In this document: positions 26,255 through 35,277 of the stretch, piece after piece | Numbering within the stretch: position 1 is the first letter of the stretch | Layout of the letters: the number at the start of each line of letters is the position of its first letter | Assembly (NCBI RefSeq): GCF_004295585.1 | Contig: NZ_AP019400.1 | Location: 5,797,501-5,861,500 of the forward strand | Origin: Cohnella abietis | GTDB taxonomy: Bacteria > Bacillota > Bacilli > Paenibacillales > Paenibacillaceae | Reading direction: 5' to 3' | Length of the DNA: 64,000 nucleotides | Notes under the pieces: generated by a model | What the model was told of the DNA's origin: nothing | Databases searched by the model: none | The model's input: only the letters and a program-made list of their open reading frames with translations | Program-made: the position numbers and the translations under genes

Positions 26255-26866
26255 ATGGCACACGAATTGCCCGCTCTTCCTTACGCAACAGACGCACTTG
26301 AACCGAACATCGATACGGCAACGATGGAAATCCATCACGGTCGTCATCACAATGCGTATGTAACAAACCTGAACAATGCTTTGAAATCCGCACCTGAATT
26401 AGAGAGCAAAAGCGTTGAAGATTTGATCGCTGATCTGAACGCTGTTCCTGAAAGCATTCGTACTGCTGTTCGTAACAACGGCGGCGGACATGCTAACCAC
26501 TCCTTGTTCTGGAAAACAATCAGCCCAAGCGGCGGCGGCGCACCATCCGGCGCTCTAGCAGCGGCTATTGATAGCGAGCTTGGTGGATTCGACAAGTTCA
26601 AAGAAACTTTCGCAGCTGCTGGTGCTACTCGCTTCGGTTCTGGCTGGGCTTGGCTTGCACTTGATAAAGACGGAAAGCTGAAAGTATACAGCCTACCAAA
26701 CCAAGATAGCCCAATCATGGAAGGCGATACTCCACTTGTTGGTCTTGATGTATGGGAGCACGCTTACTACCTGAAATACCAAAACAAACGCCCTGACTAC
26801 ATTGCTGCTTTCTGGAATGTTGTTGACTGGAACGCAGTTGGCGCAATCTACGACGCTGCGAAGTAA
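26255..26866 (+). CDS. sodA: Manganese superoxide dismutase
   Basis: 203-residue cytoplasmic SOD. Metal ligands: H27 in MEIHHGRHHNAY, His in HANHSLFWKTISP, and Asp and His in LDVWEHAYYLKYQN. GGG and the Gly-rich PSGGGAPSG loop are as in Mn enzymes. The start is ATG 26255 with AGGAGG at 8-9 nt. It is a single gene with its own promoter and terminator. Compared with the 413-residue SOD at 10349 this is the ordinary housekeeping form. Confidence 0.97.
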   Translation: MAHELPALPYATDALEPNIDTATMEIHHGRHHNAYVTNLNNALKSAPELESKSVEDLIADLNAVPESIRTAVRNNGGGHANHSLFWKTISPSGGGAPSGALAAAIDSELGGFDKFKETFAAAGATRFGSGWAWLALDKDGKLKVYSLPNQDSPIMEGDTPLVGLDVWEHAYYLKYQNKRPDYIAAFWNVVDWNAVGAIYDAAK

Positions 26867-26909
26867 TCTTTAATATGTTGGTGCGGGGAATTATCCATGT
26901 ACCAGCATT

Positions 26910-26964
26910 AGAACCCGCTTTTTGTTGGATGGTAATTACATCTCACCAAAAAGCGGGTTCTTTG
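26910..26964 (+). terminator. Intrinsic terminator after sodA
   Basis: GAACCCGCTTTTTG pairs with CAAAAAGCGGGTTC across a 20-nt loop and is followed by TTTG. Confidence 0.85.
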
Positions 26965-27009
26965 TGTGATTTTTTGGACTTTATTTGCCTCAAATCGATG
27001 AAAAAAAGA

Positions 27010-27129
27010 GGGGAAGTATCTCCTGTAGGAGCGAAGCGTTTGTCTTTGAGATCGTGAAATCTCCTTGTTACGAGTTTACCCATTCAGATTTCACGATCTC
27101 AATCAACAACCGGAAGGAGATACATCCCC
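27010..27129. repeat. 120-bp near-palindromic element
   Basis: Outer arms GGGGAAGTATCTCCT (27010-27024) and AGGAGATACATCCCC (27115-27129) match at 14 of 15 positions; inner arms TTGAGATCGTGAAATCT (27046-27062) and AGATTTCACGATCTCAA (27086-27102) match perfectly at 17 of 17. The loop is 23 nt. It lies between the sodA terminator and the minus-strand terminator of chemotaxis operon 2, so neither gene needs it. It could be a MITE/REP-type element or a structured RNA. Confidence 0.85.
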
Positions 27130-27146
27130 GCAAAACCATTATCGAT

Positions 27147-27187
27147 ATAAAAAAACAGCCCATAAGTTCGTCACTTATGGGCCAGCC
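27147..27187 (-). terminator. Intrinsic terminator of chemotaxis operon 2
   Basis: On the minus strand GGCCCATAAGT pairs with ACTTATGGGCT and is followed by GTTTTTTT. Confidence 0.88.
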
Positions 27188-27219
27188 TCTTTTTGTGTAA
27201 GTATAGCTTCTAAAAGTAA

Positions 27220-28236
27220 TTAATTAAACTCACTATTATCCAATAGTCCATCCAGCTCTGAAGTAACATTATCAATCATTTGCACGAATGATGTCAGCTC
27301 CTGCGAGCTAGCCGCTTGCTCTCTAGAGAACCTTACCGTTTCCTCACTGCCTTGCTTAACCTCTGATAGGGTCAGCTGAATTTCCTTGAGTAATTTCTGT
27401 ATCGTTACCAAGGATACCTTTGAATGGCTTGCCAGCTTCCGAATTTCGTTGGCCACCACTTCAAATCCAAGCCCAGCTTCTCCTGCCCTTGCCGCTTCAA
27501 GCGCTGCGTTCAAGCCAATCAGATGCGTCTGATCAGATATTTCACGCATAGCGGAACCAAGCTCATGAATCTCCTCAATGTTACGGGAAAGCTGTCCAAC
27601 CTTCGCATGCGAATTCTCTTGAACAGCTGCCGTATGGGATGCATTAGTAGCAACCATGCTGCTGCTAGCGTTCAGTTCAACCATCATCGAGGATAGCTCC
27701 TGCACTACAGAGCTCACTTTGGTTAACATATACTCACGTGCCTCGACCAATTTTATTACTTTTGCTTTCTCATCATCCTCGTAAGCTTCGAGTACGATTT
27801 GAGAGTCAAGATTAAACATTTTACTCAAACAATAAGTAATTTTCACCCATTCATCTGGAACGATTTTCTTAAGGTGCTCCGTAGCAATATCCAAATATAA
27901 AACATATGTACCCAGATACCAATTCGTCGTCAGCCCGATACGTGAATGCACTTTACCTATGTACAAACGCTTAGTAAAAAACTCTTCGTCAATTACACCA
28001 TCAGTCAAAGACTGAAAATACCATTGCTGTGTTTTCTTCAATCCTTCAATTGTACTATGTGATTGAATGAGCTTTAGTAATTCTGGTTGCTCCGTAATTC
28101 GATCATAGAGCTCATCCACAACCGCTTTCGTAATTTCGGAAAATATTGCCTGCTTCGTCTTTAAGTAAGCCAAATCTTCCTCACGAATTCCGATGTAGCT
28201 TAACTGCTTTAATCTAGCACTGTTTACTTGAATCAT
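27220..28236 (-). CDS. hemAT: Globin-coupled (HemAT-like) soluble chemotaxis transducer
   Basis: 338 residues with no membrane segment. The N-terminal ~165 residues form a sensor globin: H97 in YIGKVHSRIGL is the likely haem ligand, followed by NWYLGTYVLYLDI. The C-terminal part is a short MCP signalling domain. Its hairpin tip, EAARAGEAGLGFEVVANEIR, departs from the canonical EQGRGFAVVADEVR, and the coiled coil is shorter than in the ~430-residue B. subtilis HemAT. It should sense oxygen, but coupling to CheA/CheW is less certain. The start is ATG 28236 with GAGGGGGG upstream. It is the last gene of operon 2. Confidence 0.88.
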   Translation of the reverse strand: MIQVNSARLKQLSYIGIREEDLAYLKTKQAIFSEITKAVVDELYDRITEQPELLKLIQSHSTIEGLKKTQQWYFQSLTDGVIDEEFFTKRLYIGKVHSRIGLTTNWYLGTYVLYLDIATEHLKKIVPDEWVKITYCLSKMFNLDSQIVLEAYEDDEKAKVIKLVEAREYMLTKVSSVVQELSSMMVELNASSSMVATNASHTAAVQENSHAKVGQLSRNIEEIHELGSAMREISDQTHLIGLNAALEAARAGEAGLGFEVVANEIRKLASHSKVSLVTIQKLLKEIQLTLSEVKQGSEETVRFSREQAASSQELTSFVQMIDNVTSELDGLLDNSEFN

Positions 28237-28266
28237 TAAAGTACCCCCCTCACGGATGTCGTCCCT

Positions 28267-30258
28267 TTAAGAGTGGCTTGAATCCGATGATCCGTCAAGC
28301 TGAAATTTCATAACATTACCATTTAGGTCCCTCGCCAATGAATCTAGTGATTCAGATGAGCTTGCTGTTTGCTCAGCTGCTGCAGCTGTCTGTTCGCATA
28401 TAGCGGCGATAGATTCGATGTGCTGCATAACCTCTAGCGATTGAGCAGCTTGTTCCTCACTAGCAGCTGCAATGTCTTCTGCTTGCCTTGAAACCTCACC
28501 TACCATTGCTACAATTCTCTCTAGTGACTCTCCCGTCTGCTTTGAGAGCAGGGACGTTTCCGCAACATGATTAATGCTTACTTGGGTACTGTCTTGCATC
28601 CCACGAATAATGGCACCAATCTGCTTCGTAGCTACTCCACTGCGTTCCGCAAGCTTGCGTACCTCGTCGGCAACGACTGCAAATCCCCTTCCCTGTTCCC
28701 CAGCCCTGGCCGCTTCGATTGCAGCATTTAGTGCCAGCAGATTTGTTTGTTCTGATATTTCCGTTATGACGTCTATAATCTCTCCGATGTTGTTAGAATC
28801 CTTCTCAAGCTCTGTCATTTTATTAGTCAGACGCTCCATACTATTAATCGATGCTTGAACAGCTTTTCCGCCCGCAATCGCACCTTCATTTGTTTTCTCG
28901 GTCAATTCTGCCGTATTCTGAGCTCTCTGAGCAACGGTATTAACAGCTTGTGACAGCTCCTTGATTAGCTCAACAGCAGTACGTGCAGATTCTGCTTGCT
29001 GTAAGCTGCCTCTAGCTACCTCCTCCGTTGTCGAGGATATTTCAGATGCAGCTCCTGTCACACTATTGGAAGCTATCACGGTCTGTCCGATCAATGCTCT
29101 TAAGCTCTCAATCATTTGATTTAATAAGGCTGATAACTTGCCGAATTCGTCACCCGATCTTACCGTTAGCTTACGCGATAGATTACCATCTGCCACCTGT
29201 TGAGATAGGCTGACCACCGCGTTAATATTACGAATAACCATTAACCGGACTATGACAATTAGAATGATAATAATTCCAGCTATAGCAATTAGGGAGATGA
29301 TAAGGGAAGTAACCATACTTGCTTGATAATCTTTCATAATATAAGACTTAGGGACAACCGTTTCTACAAACCAAGTCACAGATGAATTTCCCAGCTTGAT
29401 TTGTTCAAAGTTACGTAATACTTCCTTCCCATTTGCATCCTTATTATAAACCTTTTCCATTCCTTGCTTAACCTCATTAAAGATTGCTTGATCGTAATAG
29501 GGCTCCGTTGCCTTTTCCTTCACATTCCCATTGGCAACATAATGACCTCCATCGGAAACAATCGTCACATAGCCTTCATTCGGTTTAGACGCAGCGACCT
29601 CTTTAACAAGAGAATCTAAAGAAAGATCGGCCCCGATAACACCTAGAAATCGACCATCTGGATTTAGAATGGGGTAGCTAATAGAAGCAATCATAGTATC
29701 TATTCCATCCACCTTGTACCAGTAGGGCTCCGTCAGTGCTGTTTGTTTTGTCTTCTTAGGAATGGAATAAAAAGTCGCTGCTTCAGTATCATAATCTCTT
29801 ACTGGCTCAATAATAATTCCCTCACCATTTCGTACCGCATAAGGAATAAGCCTGCCCGTGTCATCATCATAGGGTGTTTTCTCCATATTACTTTTGTCCT
29901 TTTCGTCGAAGGCATTGGGCTCCCAAATGGTATAAACCCCCATTATTCCTGGCCGCGCTTCAAGCGAATGCTGCAGAAGCTGAACAACCTGCTCCCTGCT
30001 CATATTTTTCCGATCCTTGGCCTCAAGCAATGATACCGATAAAGATGACAGCATTGAATCTATGCGATCTAATTCTGATTGAAACTTTCTCGCGAAGTGG
30101 CTACCCTCATGCTTAGCTTCTATTTCACCTTTGGATACAGTAATGGATCTTAACTGACTTAAGTTCACAGATACTAGTATGAGGAAAACGACAGCTACGG
30201 TGAGCGTAACTGCACCTCCTAATTTCCAAGCTAATCCCAGCCTCTTATACCAAGCCAT
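28267..30258 (-). CDS. Methyl-accepting chemotaxis protein with dCache-like sensor
   Basis: 663-residue receptor. Two membrane segments (about 12-30 and 315-340, VTSLIISLIAIAGIIIILIV) enclose a ~280-residue extracellular region of dCache type: YTIWEPNAFD, EPYWYKVDGIDTMIASISYP, and FLGVIGADLSLDSL are typical. A HAMP domain (about 340-395), methylation helices and the canonical tip EAARAGEQGRGFAVVADEVR follow. dCache receptors often bind amino or organic acids; the ligand is unknown. Its ATG shares one base with the cheA stop codon (TAATG), and GGGGAG lies 9 nt upstream. Confidence 0.93.
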   Translation of the reverse strand: MAWYKRLGLAWKLGGAVTLTVAVVFLILVSVNLSQLRSITVSKGEIEAKHEGSHFARKFQSELDRIDSMLSSLSVSLLEAKDRKNMSREQVVQLLQHSLEARPGIMGVYTIWEPNAFDEKDKSNMEKTPYDDDTGRLIPYAVRNGEGIIIEPVRDYDTEAATFYSIPKKTKQTALTEPYWYKVDGIDTMIASISYPILNPDGRFLGVIGADLSLDSLVKEVAASKPNEGYVTIVSDGGHYVANGNVKEKATEPYYDQAIFNEVKQGMEKVYNKDANGKEVLRNFEQIKLGNSSVTWFVETVVPKSYIMKDYQASMVTSLIISLIAIAGIIIILIVIVRLMVIRNINAVVSLSQQVADGNLSRKLTVRSGDEFGKLSALLNQMIESLRALIGQTVIASNSVTGAASEISSTTEEVARGSLQQAESARTAVELIKELSQAVNTVAQRAQNTAELTEKTNEGAIAGGKAVQASINSMERLTNKMTELEKDSNNIGEIIDVITEISEQTNLLALNAAIEAARAGEQGRGFAVVADEVRKLAERSGVATKQIGAIIRGMQDSTQVSINHVAETSLLSKQTGESLERIVAMVGEVSRQAEDIAAASEEQAAQSLEVMQHIESIAAICEQTAAAAEQTASSSESLDSLARDLNGNVMKFQLDGSSDSSHS

Positions 30259-32804
30259 TAATGAACGCTCCCCTCTTCCATTTCACAGAAACCACTAAAT
30301 GCCAGAAGCTTGTCTATTTCTAATAGCATAGTCAGATCGTCTCCTCGCTTATGAATCCCGGTAAGGAATTCCGAGGTAACATTAGCTAATCTTACAGAAG
30401 TTTCCTCCACCTCATTGTTCGGCATATTAAATACTTCCATTACGGAATCTACTAGTACTCCGACTTGACTATCATTGACTTTCATAATAATAATTCTTGA
30501 ATCATCATTAATCTGAGCGGCTTCCATCCCCAAGCATTGTGAAAGATCTACAGCAGGTAATACAGAGCCCCTCAGATTAAAAAGGCCAAGCATCTGAGAA
30601 GGACTTGTTGCTGTACTAGTTAGATTTGGTACTCTAATAATTTCTTTCACCTTATCAATATCAAGCGCATAGAGTTGATTGCTTAAGGCGAATGTTATTT
30701 TCTTAGCGTACTGAACAGCTTCAATGTCCTGCATCCTATTATTCTTGTTATTAATTACTGTACCTGCATCTCTAACTACAGCATTTACATCTAAGATGTA
30801 AGCGATGCTCCCATTGCCCAATATTGACGAGCCCGAAACATAATGAACCTGTCCCAGATATGATGAGAGTGCCTTCATCACAATTTCCTGATTAGCAACA
30901 AGTCGATCTACATAAAGGCAAACCCGCTTCTCAGCAGCTCCAATCATAACTGCATAGCCTTTATTATTACTATTGGGTCGAGTCCGCAGTTTATCGTGAA
31001 GCCTAACAAGCGGGAAAATATCTCCTCTAACCGTACAAATTTCTTTGCCATGCACACTTTGAATGTCAGCTGAATTTAATTGGAACGTCTCCAGCACATG
31101 CACTAGCGGTATAGCAAAGGTGAGCTTGCCAATCTCTACAAGTAAAGAGCGAGTAATAGCCAGAGTAAGGGGAAGCTTGATCGTAAGTGTAGTACCCTTA
31201 CCTAAAGTCGTATCAATATCTACAAGTCCATTCAATTTCTCGATATGTGATCGAACAATATCCATGCCAACACCCCGGCCCGACAATTCAGTAACCTGCT
31301 CAGCTGTTGACATTCCTGAATGGAAAATAAGCGAAATGATTTCTTTATCCGACATCCTAGACGCTTCTTCTGTACTAATAAACCCTTTCTGAATAGCCTT
31401 TTGTTTAATCTTGTTAGGATCAATTCCACGTCCATCATCCTGTACTCTAATAACAATGGCTGACTCCTGGTGACTAGCTTGCAGGAGAAGCTCCCCTTTG
31501 CGTGGCTTACCTAACCTCTCGCGCTCGTCCGGTGACTCTAATCCATGATCTGCTGCATTACGGAGTATATGTATAAGTGGATCACTAATTTCTTCAATTA
31601 ATGTGCGGTCTAGCTCCGTTTCCTTGCCCTCTATAGAGAAATTGATCTCTTTGCCTGCTTGCTGTGACAAATCCCTTACAAGACGCGGAAAACGATTAAA
31701 CAGCTGTTCAATAGGGAGCATTCTGGTTTTCATCAGACCCTCTTGTAGCTCGGCAATAACTCGGTTCAAGTGGTCTGTCACCTCGCCCAGCATGGCAACT
31801 TCAGTCTCTTGCCTGTACTTCTCATCCAGCCTCTTACGAACCTCTTGAAGCCTTGTGTTATCAATGATTAGCTCACCGACCAAATTGAGCAAATGCTCTA
31901 ACCGCTTCACATCTACTCTTACGGTCTGCTGCACTTGGACTTTAGCTTCTATACCTACTTCCGGCTTTACTGCATTAGCCATTGAGCTATTAGTCGTTGC
32001 TGACACACCTTCTTCAGTCTCTAATACCGTATCAAAAATCGATACACAAGCATCGCTAATTTGCGATAGCTGTAACACATTATTGCAGATGACTTCTGAT
32101 GAATAAGAAGAAGCAACCACGAAAGATATAGGAGATGAAAGCAGAAGATCTTCTTTGTCCCACTTGCTCATGGGAGGGTAAATACCAACAACCTCTCCCG
32201 TCTCGCTTAAAGTACGATGAACTAACAATCCTCGTACTTTCGGCATATCCGCATCACTTGATAAAGAAACTTCAACCTCATACAAAGGAATCTCTTCTTT
32301 TCTTTTCCGTGCCATCTCCTCCAGCTCCAGGTAGCTCCAGCGCTCTTGATCAGACATCCTGTCCAATCTCTCCTGCTCGACCTCCTCCGTTACTGACTCC
32401 ATCGAGGCATTATCATAATGGTTGATCATGCAACGATCAAGTGCTTGTAGCAGCGACTCGTTCGAATGCTCCTCCATCTCACCTTGCTTAAGGGATTCCC
32501 GCTGTATTTTCAGAAAATCGATGCAATCAAACAAAGTGTTAATAAGCGAACCCTCAATAGAAAGCTGGTCTTGCCGTAGTAAATCGAACACACTCTCCAC
32601 CTTATGGGTTACCTCTTTCATCTGATGAAAGCCCATGGCTGCCGAGGAGCCCTTTAAGGTATGAGCCGCGCGAAATATTCTTTGGACGGTATCGTGCTGG
32701 TTACCACCAGACTCAAGCTCGAGAATAGCATGATCTAATGTCTGTAGCTGTTCCTCCAGTTCATCTAAGAACACACCCAAATACGTAGATGCAAACGAAT
32801 CCAT
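30258..32804 (-). CDS. cheA: CheA histidine kinase fused to an extra CheW domain
   Basis: 848 residues. Hpt with H48 in RAAHTLKGSSAAMGF; a diverged P2-like region; dimerisation domain (RVDVKRLEHLLNLVGELI); HATPase with LIHILRNAADHGLESPDERE and DDGRGID; P5 CheW-like domain (about 560-690); then a second CheW domain (about 700-848), starting near ITFALSNQLYALDIDKVKEI and containing LGLFNLRGSVLPAVDLSQ. Ordinary CheA ends near residue 690, so this is a CheA-CheW fusion. The start is ATG 32804, which overlaps the cheW TGA (TGATG) with GGGGAG 10 nt upstream. Its upstream neighbour also encodes a separate CheW. No cheY gene is near. Confidence 0.94.
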   Translation of the reverse strand: MDSFASTYLGVFLDELEEQLQTLDHAILELESGGNQHDTVQRIFRAAHTLKGSSAAMGFHQMKEVTHKVESVFDLLRQDQLSIEGSLINTLFDCIDFLKIQRESLKQGEMEEHSNESLLQALDRCMINHYDNASMESVTEEVEQERLDRMSDQERWSYLELEEMARKRKEEIPLYEVEVSLSSDADMPKVRGLLVHRTLSETGEVVGIYPPMSKWDKEDLLLSSPISFVVASSYSSEVICNNVLQLSQISDACVSIFDTVLETEEGVSATTNSSMANAVKPEVGIEAKVQVQQTVRVDVKRLEHLLNLVGELIIDNTRLQEVRKRLDEKYRQETEVAMLGEVTDHLNRVIAELQEGLMKTRMLPIEQLFNRFPRLVRDLSQQAGKEINFSIEGKETELDRTLIEEISDPLIHILRNAADHGLESPDERERLGKPRKGELLLQASHQESAIVIRVQDDGRGIDPNKIKQKAIQKGFISTEEASRMSDKEIISLIFHSGMSTAEQVTELSGRGVGMDIVRSHIEKLNGLVDIDTTLGKGTTLTIKLPLTLAITRSLLVEIGKLTFAIPLVHVLETFQLNSADIQSVHGKEICTVRGDIFPLVRLHDKLRTRPNSNNKGYAVMIGAAEKRVCLYVDRLVANQEIVMKALSSYLGQVHYVSGSSILGNGSIAYILDVNAVVRDAGTVINNKNNRMQDIEAVQYAKKITFALSNQLYALDIDKVKEIIRVPNLTSTATSPSQMLGLFNLRGSVLPAVDLSQCLGMEAAQINDDSRIIIMKVNDSQVGVLVDSVMEVFNMPNNEVEETSVRLANVTSEFLTGIHKRGDDLTMLLEIDKLLAFSGFCEMEEGSVH

Positions 32805-33229
32805 CACCCCACAGCTCCCCTCAGCCCAAGAACGGAATGCAAATCCAGTACGCTAACTAATCTGTCATTTAACCTTGCAAGGCCTGACAGGAAGCTCTGG
32901 GTAGCTCCTATGCCACTGTCAGTAGGAGGAAGGATTTCCTCGAACAAAGCGACTTGCTCGACTGAATCGACCCAGATTCCAATATCCTCCTCACCAGAAC
33001 TCACGATAACGATTCTATCAGAAGAGCTTGGCAAAGCTTCCGCTACTCCAAACCTAGATGCAAGTCCTATAACAGGAACGATTTTACCTCTGAGATTAAT
33101 TACCCCTTTGACATAGGGCTTATTGCAAGGGACATCTGTTAACGGCTGCACTTTAATAATTTCCTGAACTTCCGATATCGAAAGCGCATATTTCTCACTA
33201 TTTAGACCAACAACGACATAATTGCTCAT
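32804..33229 (-). CDS. cheW: Chemotaxis coupling protein CheW (operon 2)
   Basis: 141-residue adaptor: YVVVGLNSEKYALSISEVQEI, GVINLRGKIVPVIGLASRFG and EDIGIWVDSVEQV are typical. ATG 33229 has GAGGGA about 8 nt upstream. The stop overlaps the next cheA start by one base, indicating translational coupling. Together with the CheW domain fused to CheA it gives the operon two CheW-type modules. Confidence 0.94.
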   Translation of the reverse strand: MSNYVVVGLNSEKYALSISEVQEIIKVQPLTDVPCNKPYVKGVINLRGKIVPVIGLASRFGVAEALPSSSDRIVIVSSGEEDIGIWVDSVEQVALFEEILPPTDSGIGATQSFLSGLARLNDRLVSVLDLHSVLGLRGAVG

Positions 33230-33251
33230 AGCTTTATTCCCTCTTCTCTAT

Positions 33252-34823
33252 CTATACCTTGAACACAGACACATTATGGTTTAATTGTTCCGACAGATGG
33301 GCTAGAGATTGTGAGGAGCTTGCTGTCTCTTCCGCAGCCGCAGCTGATTGCTGACTAGCAGCAGCTATGGACTCTATCGCCCTCATCACTTCTTCAGATT
33401 GCGCCGCTTGCTGCTCACTGGCTGCAGCAATTTCCGATACCTGACTGGCTGTCTCGCCAACCATACGAACGATGCTCTCAAAGGTTTGTCCCGTTTGGGC
33501 TGATAGTGTTGTTGCCTCTTCCACTGCTTTTACGCTTTGATCCGTATTATGCTGCATGCCCTTAATAATTGAGGCAATTTGTTTCGTCGCTTCACCGCTA
33601 CGCTCCGCAAGCTTACGAACCTCGTCTGCCACAACTGCAAAGCCTCTGCCCTGATCTCCAGCTCTAGCTGCTTCAATAGCTGCATTTAAGGCCAATAGAT
33701 TCGTCTGTTCAGCAATTTCATTAATGACTTCAATTATTTGTCCGATCTTCAATGAATCTTGCTCAAGCAGCCCCATCTGACCAGACAAACGGTCCATGCT
33801 ATGTATAGAAGCTTCAATGGCTTCTCCACCTTGCTCCGCCCCACGTTTAGTTCTCTCCGACAGATCGGCCACTGAGCCCGCATTTGCAGCAACAGCTGCA
33901 ACAGCACGAGACATCTCCTGCACCAATTCACTAATGGTTTGGGCTGATTCCGCTTGGTTTGTACTCCCTCTGGCAATTTCTTCAGTTGTTGCTGATATCT
34001 CCTGAGCAGCTGCTGCAACTCCCTGTGCTGAGCCAACCGTCTGTCCGATCAGCTTCCGTAGATTACTCATCATTTCGTTAAATGCAGCTGCCAGCACGCC
34101 GACTTCGTCTTTACTTTGAACAATCGCAAGCTGTCGCAGATCGCCTTCTGCAGCCTTGCTTGCTACTTGCAGCACAGATTTGACAGAGCGAACTATTTTC
34201 TCTGAAATGAGTAGAGCCAAGCCTACTGCAACAAGTAGAGATAGAATGCCGAATGAAATGAGAATAATAATACCTACCCGGTTAGTTTCAAAGGCATGCT
34301 CTACTTCCTTATCCGCACCTTCCACGTTAAAAGCAATCCATTTGTCCATGTCTGACATCGTATCCTGAACCAAAGGCATTGTATTTCTGACATTATCCAA
34401 ATTACTTGCAGCTCCAGGATTTTTAGCCTCCTCAATCATCTGCTTAATAACTGCAAAGTATTGGTTCGACTGCGCCTCAACCTCTTCGAATATTGCTTTC
34501 TCCTCTGGCGTCACAATTAGACCGTTGTACTTTTTCATGTTTTCATTGAAGCGATCCATCGTGTTATTTAACGATTTTGCCATCGAATCCTTTACTTCAT
34601 CGATCGTTTCTATTTTCATGATTAGAGCAGAAGCACCCAAGCTTACAAAATCTGCACGCATCTGGGAAAGCGTATTAAGGCTAGGCAGCCAACTATCTTG
34701 GAAATCCGATATAGAGGTTTTCAAAGATTGCATCCGCATTATGGCTACTGAATTAAGCAGGATAAGAAATATAATTACAATACCAAAGCTTGCTAATAGT
34801 TTCTTCCGAATATTAAATTTCAC
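33252..34823 (-). CDS. Methyl-accepting chemotaxis protein (four-helix-bundle sensor), operon 2
   Basis: 523 residues. Membrane segment about 8-28 (LLASFGIVIIFLILLNSVAIM), an extracellular helical region of ~155 residues, second segment about 190-212 (VGIIILISFGILSLLVAVGLALL), HAMP, and the canonical tip EAARAGDQGRGFAVVADEVR. The sensor domain resembles 4HB_MCP. It starts with GTG 34823, preceded by GGGAGAG. The GTG lies inside the end of the orphan gene upstream (11-bp overlap), so translation is probably coupled. Confidence 0.92.
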   Translation of the reverse strand: MKFNIRKKLLASFGIVIIFLILLNSVAIMRMQSLKTSISDFQDSWLPSLNTLSQMRADFVSLGASALIMKIETIDEVKDSMAKSLNNTMDRFNENMKKYNGLIVTPEEKAIFEEVEAQSNQYFAVIKQMIEEAKNPGAASNLDNVRNTMPLVQDTMSDMDKWIAFNVEGADKEVEHAFETNRVGIIILISFGILSLLVAVGLALLISEKIVRSVKSVLQVASKAAEGDLRQLAIVQSKDEVGVLAAAFNEMMSNLRKLIGQTVGSAQGVAAAAQEISATTEEIARGSTNQAESAQTISELVQEMSRAVAAVAANAGSVADLSERTKRGAEQGGEAIEASIHSMDRLSGQMGLLEQDSLKIGQIIEVINEIAEQTNLLALNAAIEAARAGDQGRGFAVVADEVRKLAERSGEATKQIASIIKGMQHNTDQSVKAVEEATTLSAQTGQTFESIVRMVGETASQVSEIAAASEQQAAQSEEVMRAIESIAAASQQSAAAAEETASSSQSLAHLSEQLNHNVSVFKV

Positions 34824-35277
34824 TATTTCTCTCTCCCATGCTTTGTTTTTTGATCATTTCAATAGAATTAATTTCGATATCATCGGGAATTCGGATGATG
34901 CAATCCAATACGTTCATAAGCTCTCTACGTGCTTGGCTCAAAAAACCCATTATTGAATCCTGAAGCCGGTCCGTATGGAGCACTGCATTAAGCCATAACC
35001 TGCGGTTCAATAGGACAATGGATAAATCATACTCAGACGGATAACGCTTGATTTCCTCATAGATAGTTGTTTGAAGATACGTCTCTGGAAGAATCAAAGA
35101 ATACATGAGAACAGGATGATCTGGATGCATGTCCTTAATCAGAAACTGCTCCTTCAAAGGATAATTATGTTTATGCCAACGGTAACCGTGCAAAACTGTC
35201 GCTTCCTCCTCCCAAACGGGCTCAAATGTTTGAATAGCCTCGAGGAAAAGCTGTCTGTAGAATTGTGTTAATTTCAC
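34813..35277 (-). CDS. Uncharacterised 154-residue protein leading chemotaxis operon 2
   Basis: I do not recognise a family. The protein is soluble, with no signal peptide or membrane helix, and has a mixed alpha/beta look: KLTQFYRQLFLEAIQTFEPV, a W/H-rich stretch GYRWHKHNYPLKEQFLI, PDHPVLMYSLILPETYL, and YDLSIVLLNRRLW. The C-terminal tail is helical (QDSIMGFLSQARRELMNVL). The start is GTG 35277 with GGGGGA 5 nt upstream. It overlaps the next mcp by 11 bp, so it belongs to the operon. The good ribosome site and operon position support a real gene. A role in receptor assembly or output is a guess. Confidence 0.7.
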   Translation of the reverse strand: MKLTQFYRQLFLEAIQTFEPVWEEEATVLHGYRWHKHNYPLKEQFLIKDMHPDHPVLMYSLILPETYLQTTIYEEIKRYPSEYDLSIVLLNRRLWLNAVLHTDRLQDSIMGFLSQARRELMNVLDCIIRIPDDIEINSIEMIKKQSMGERNSEI

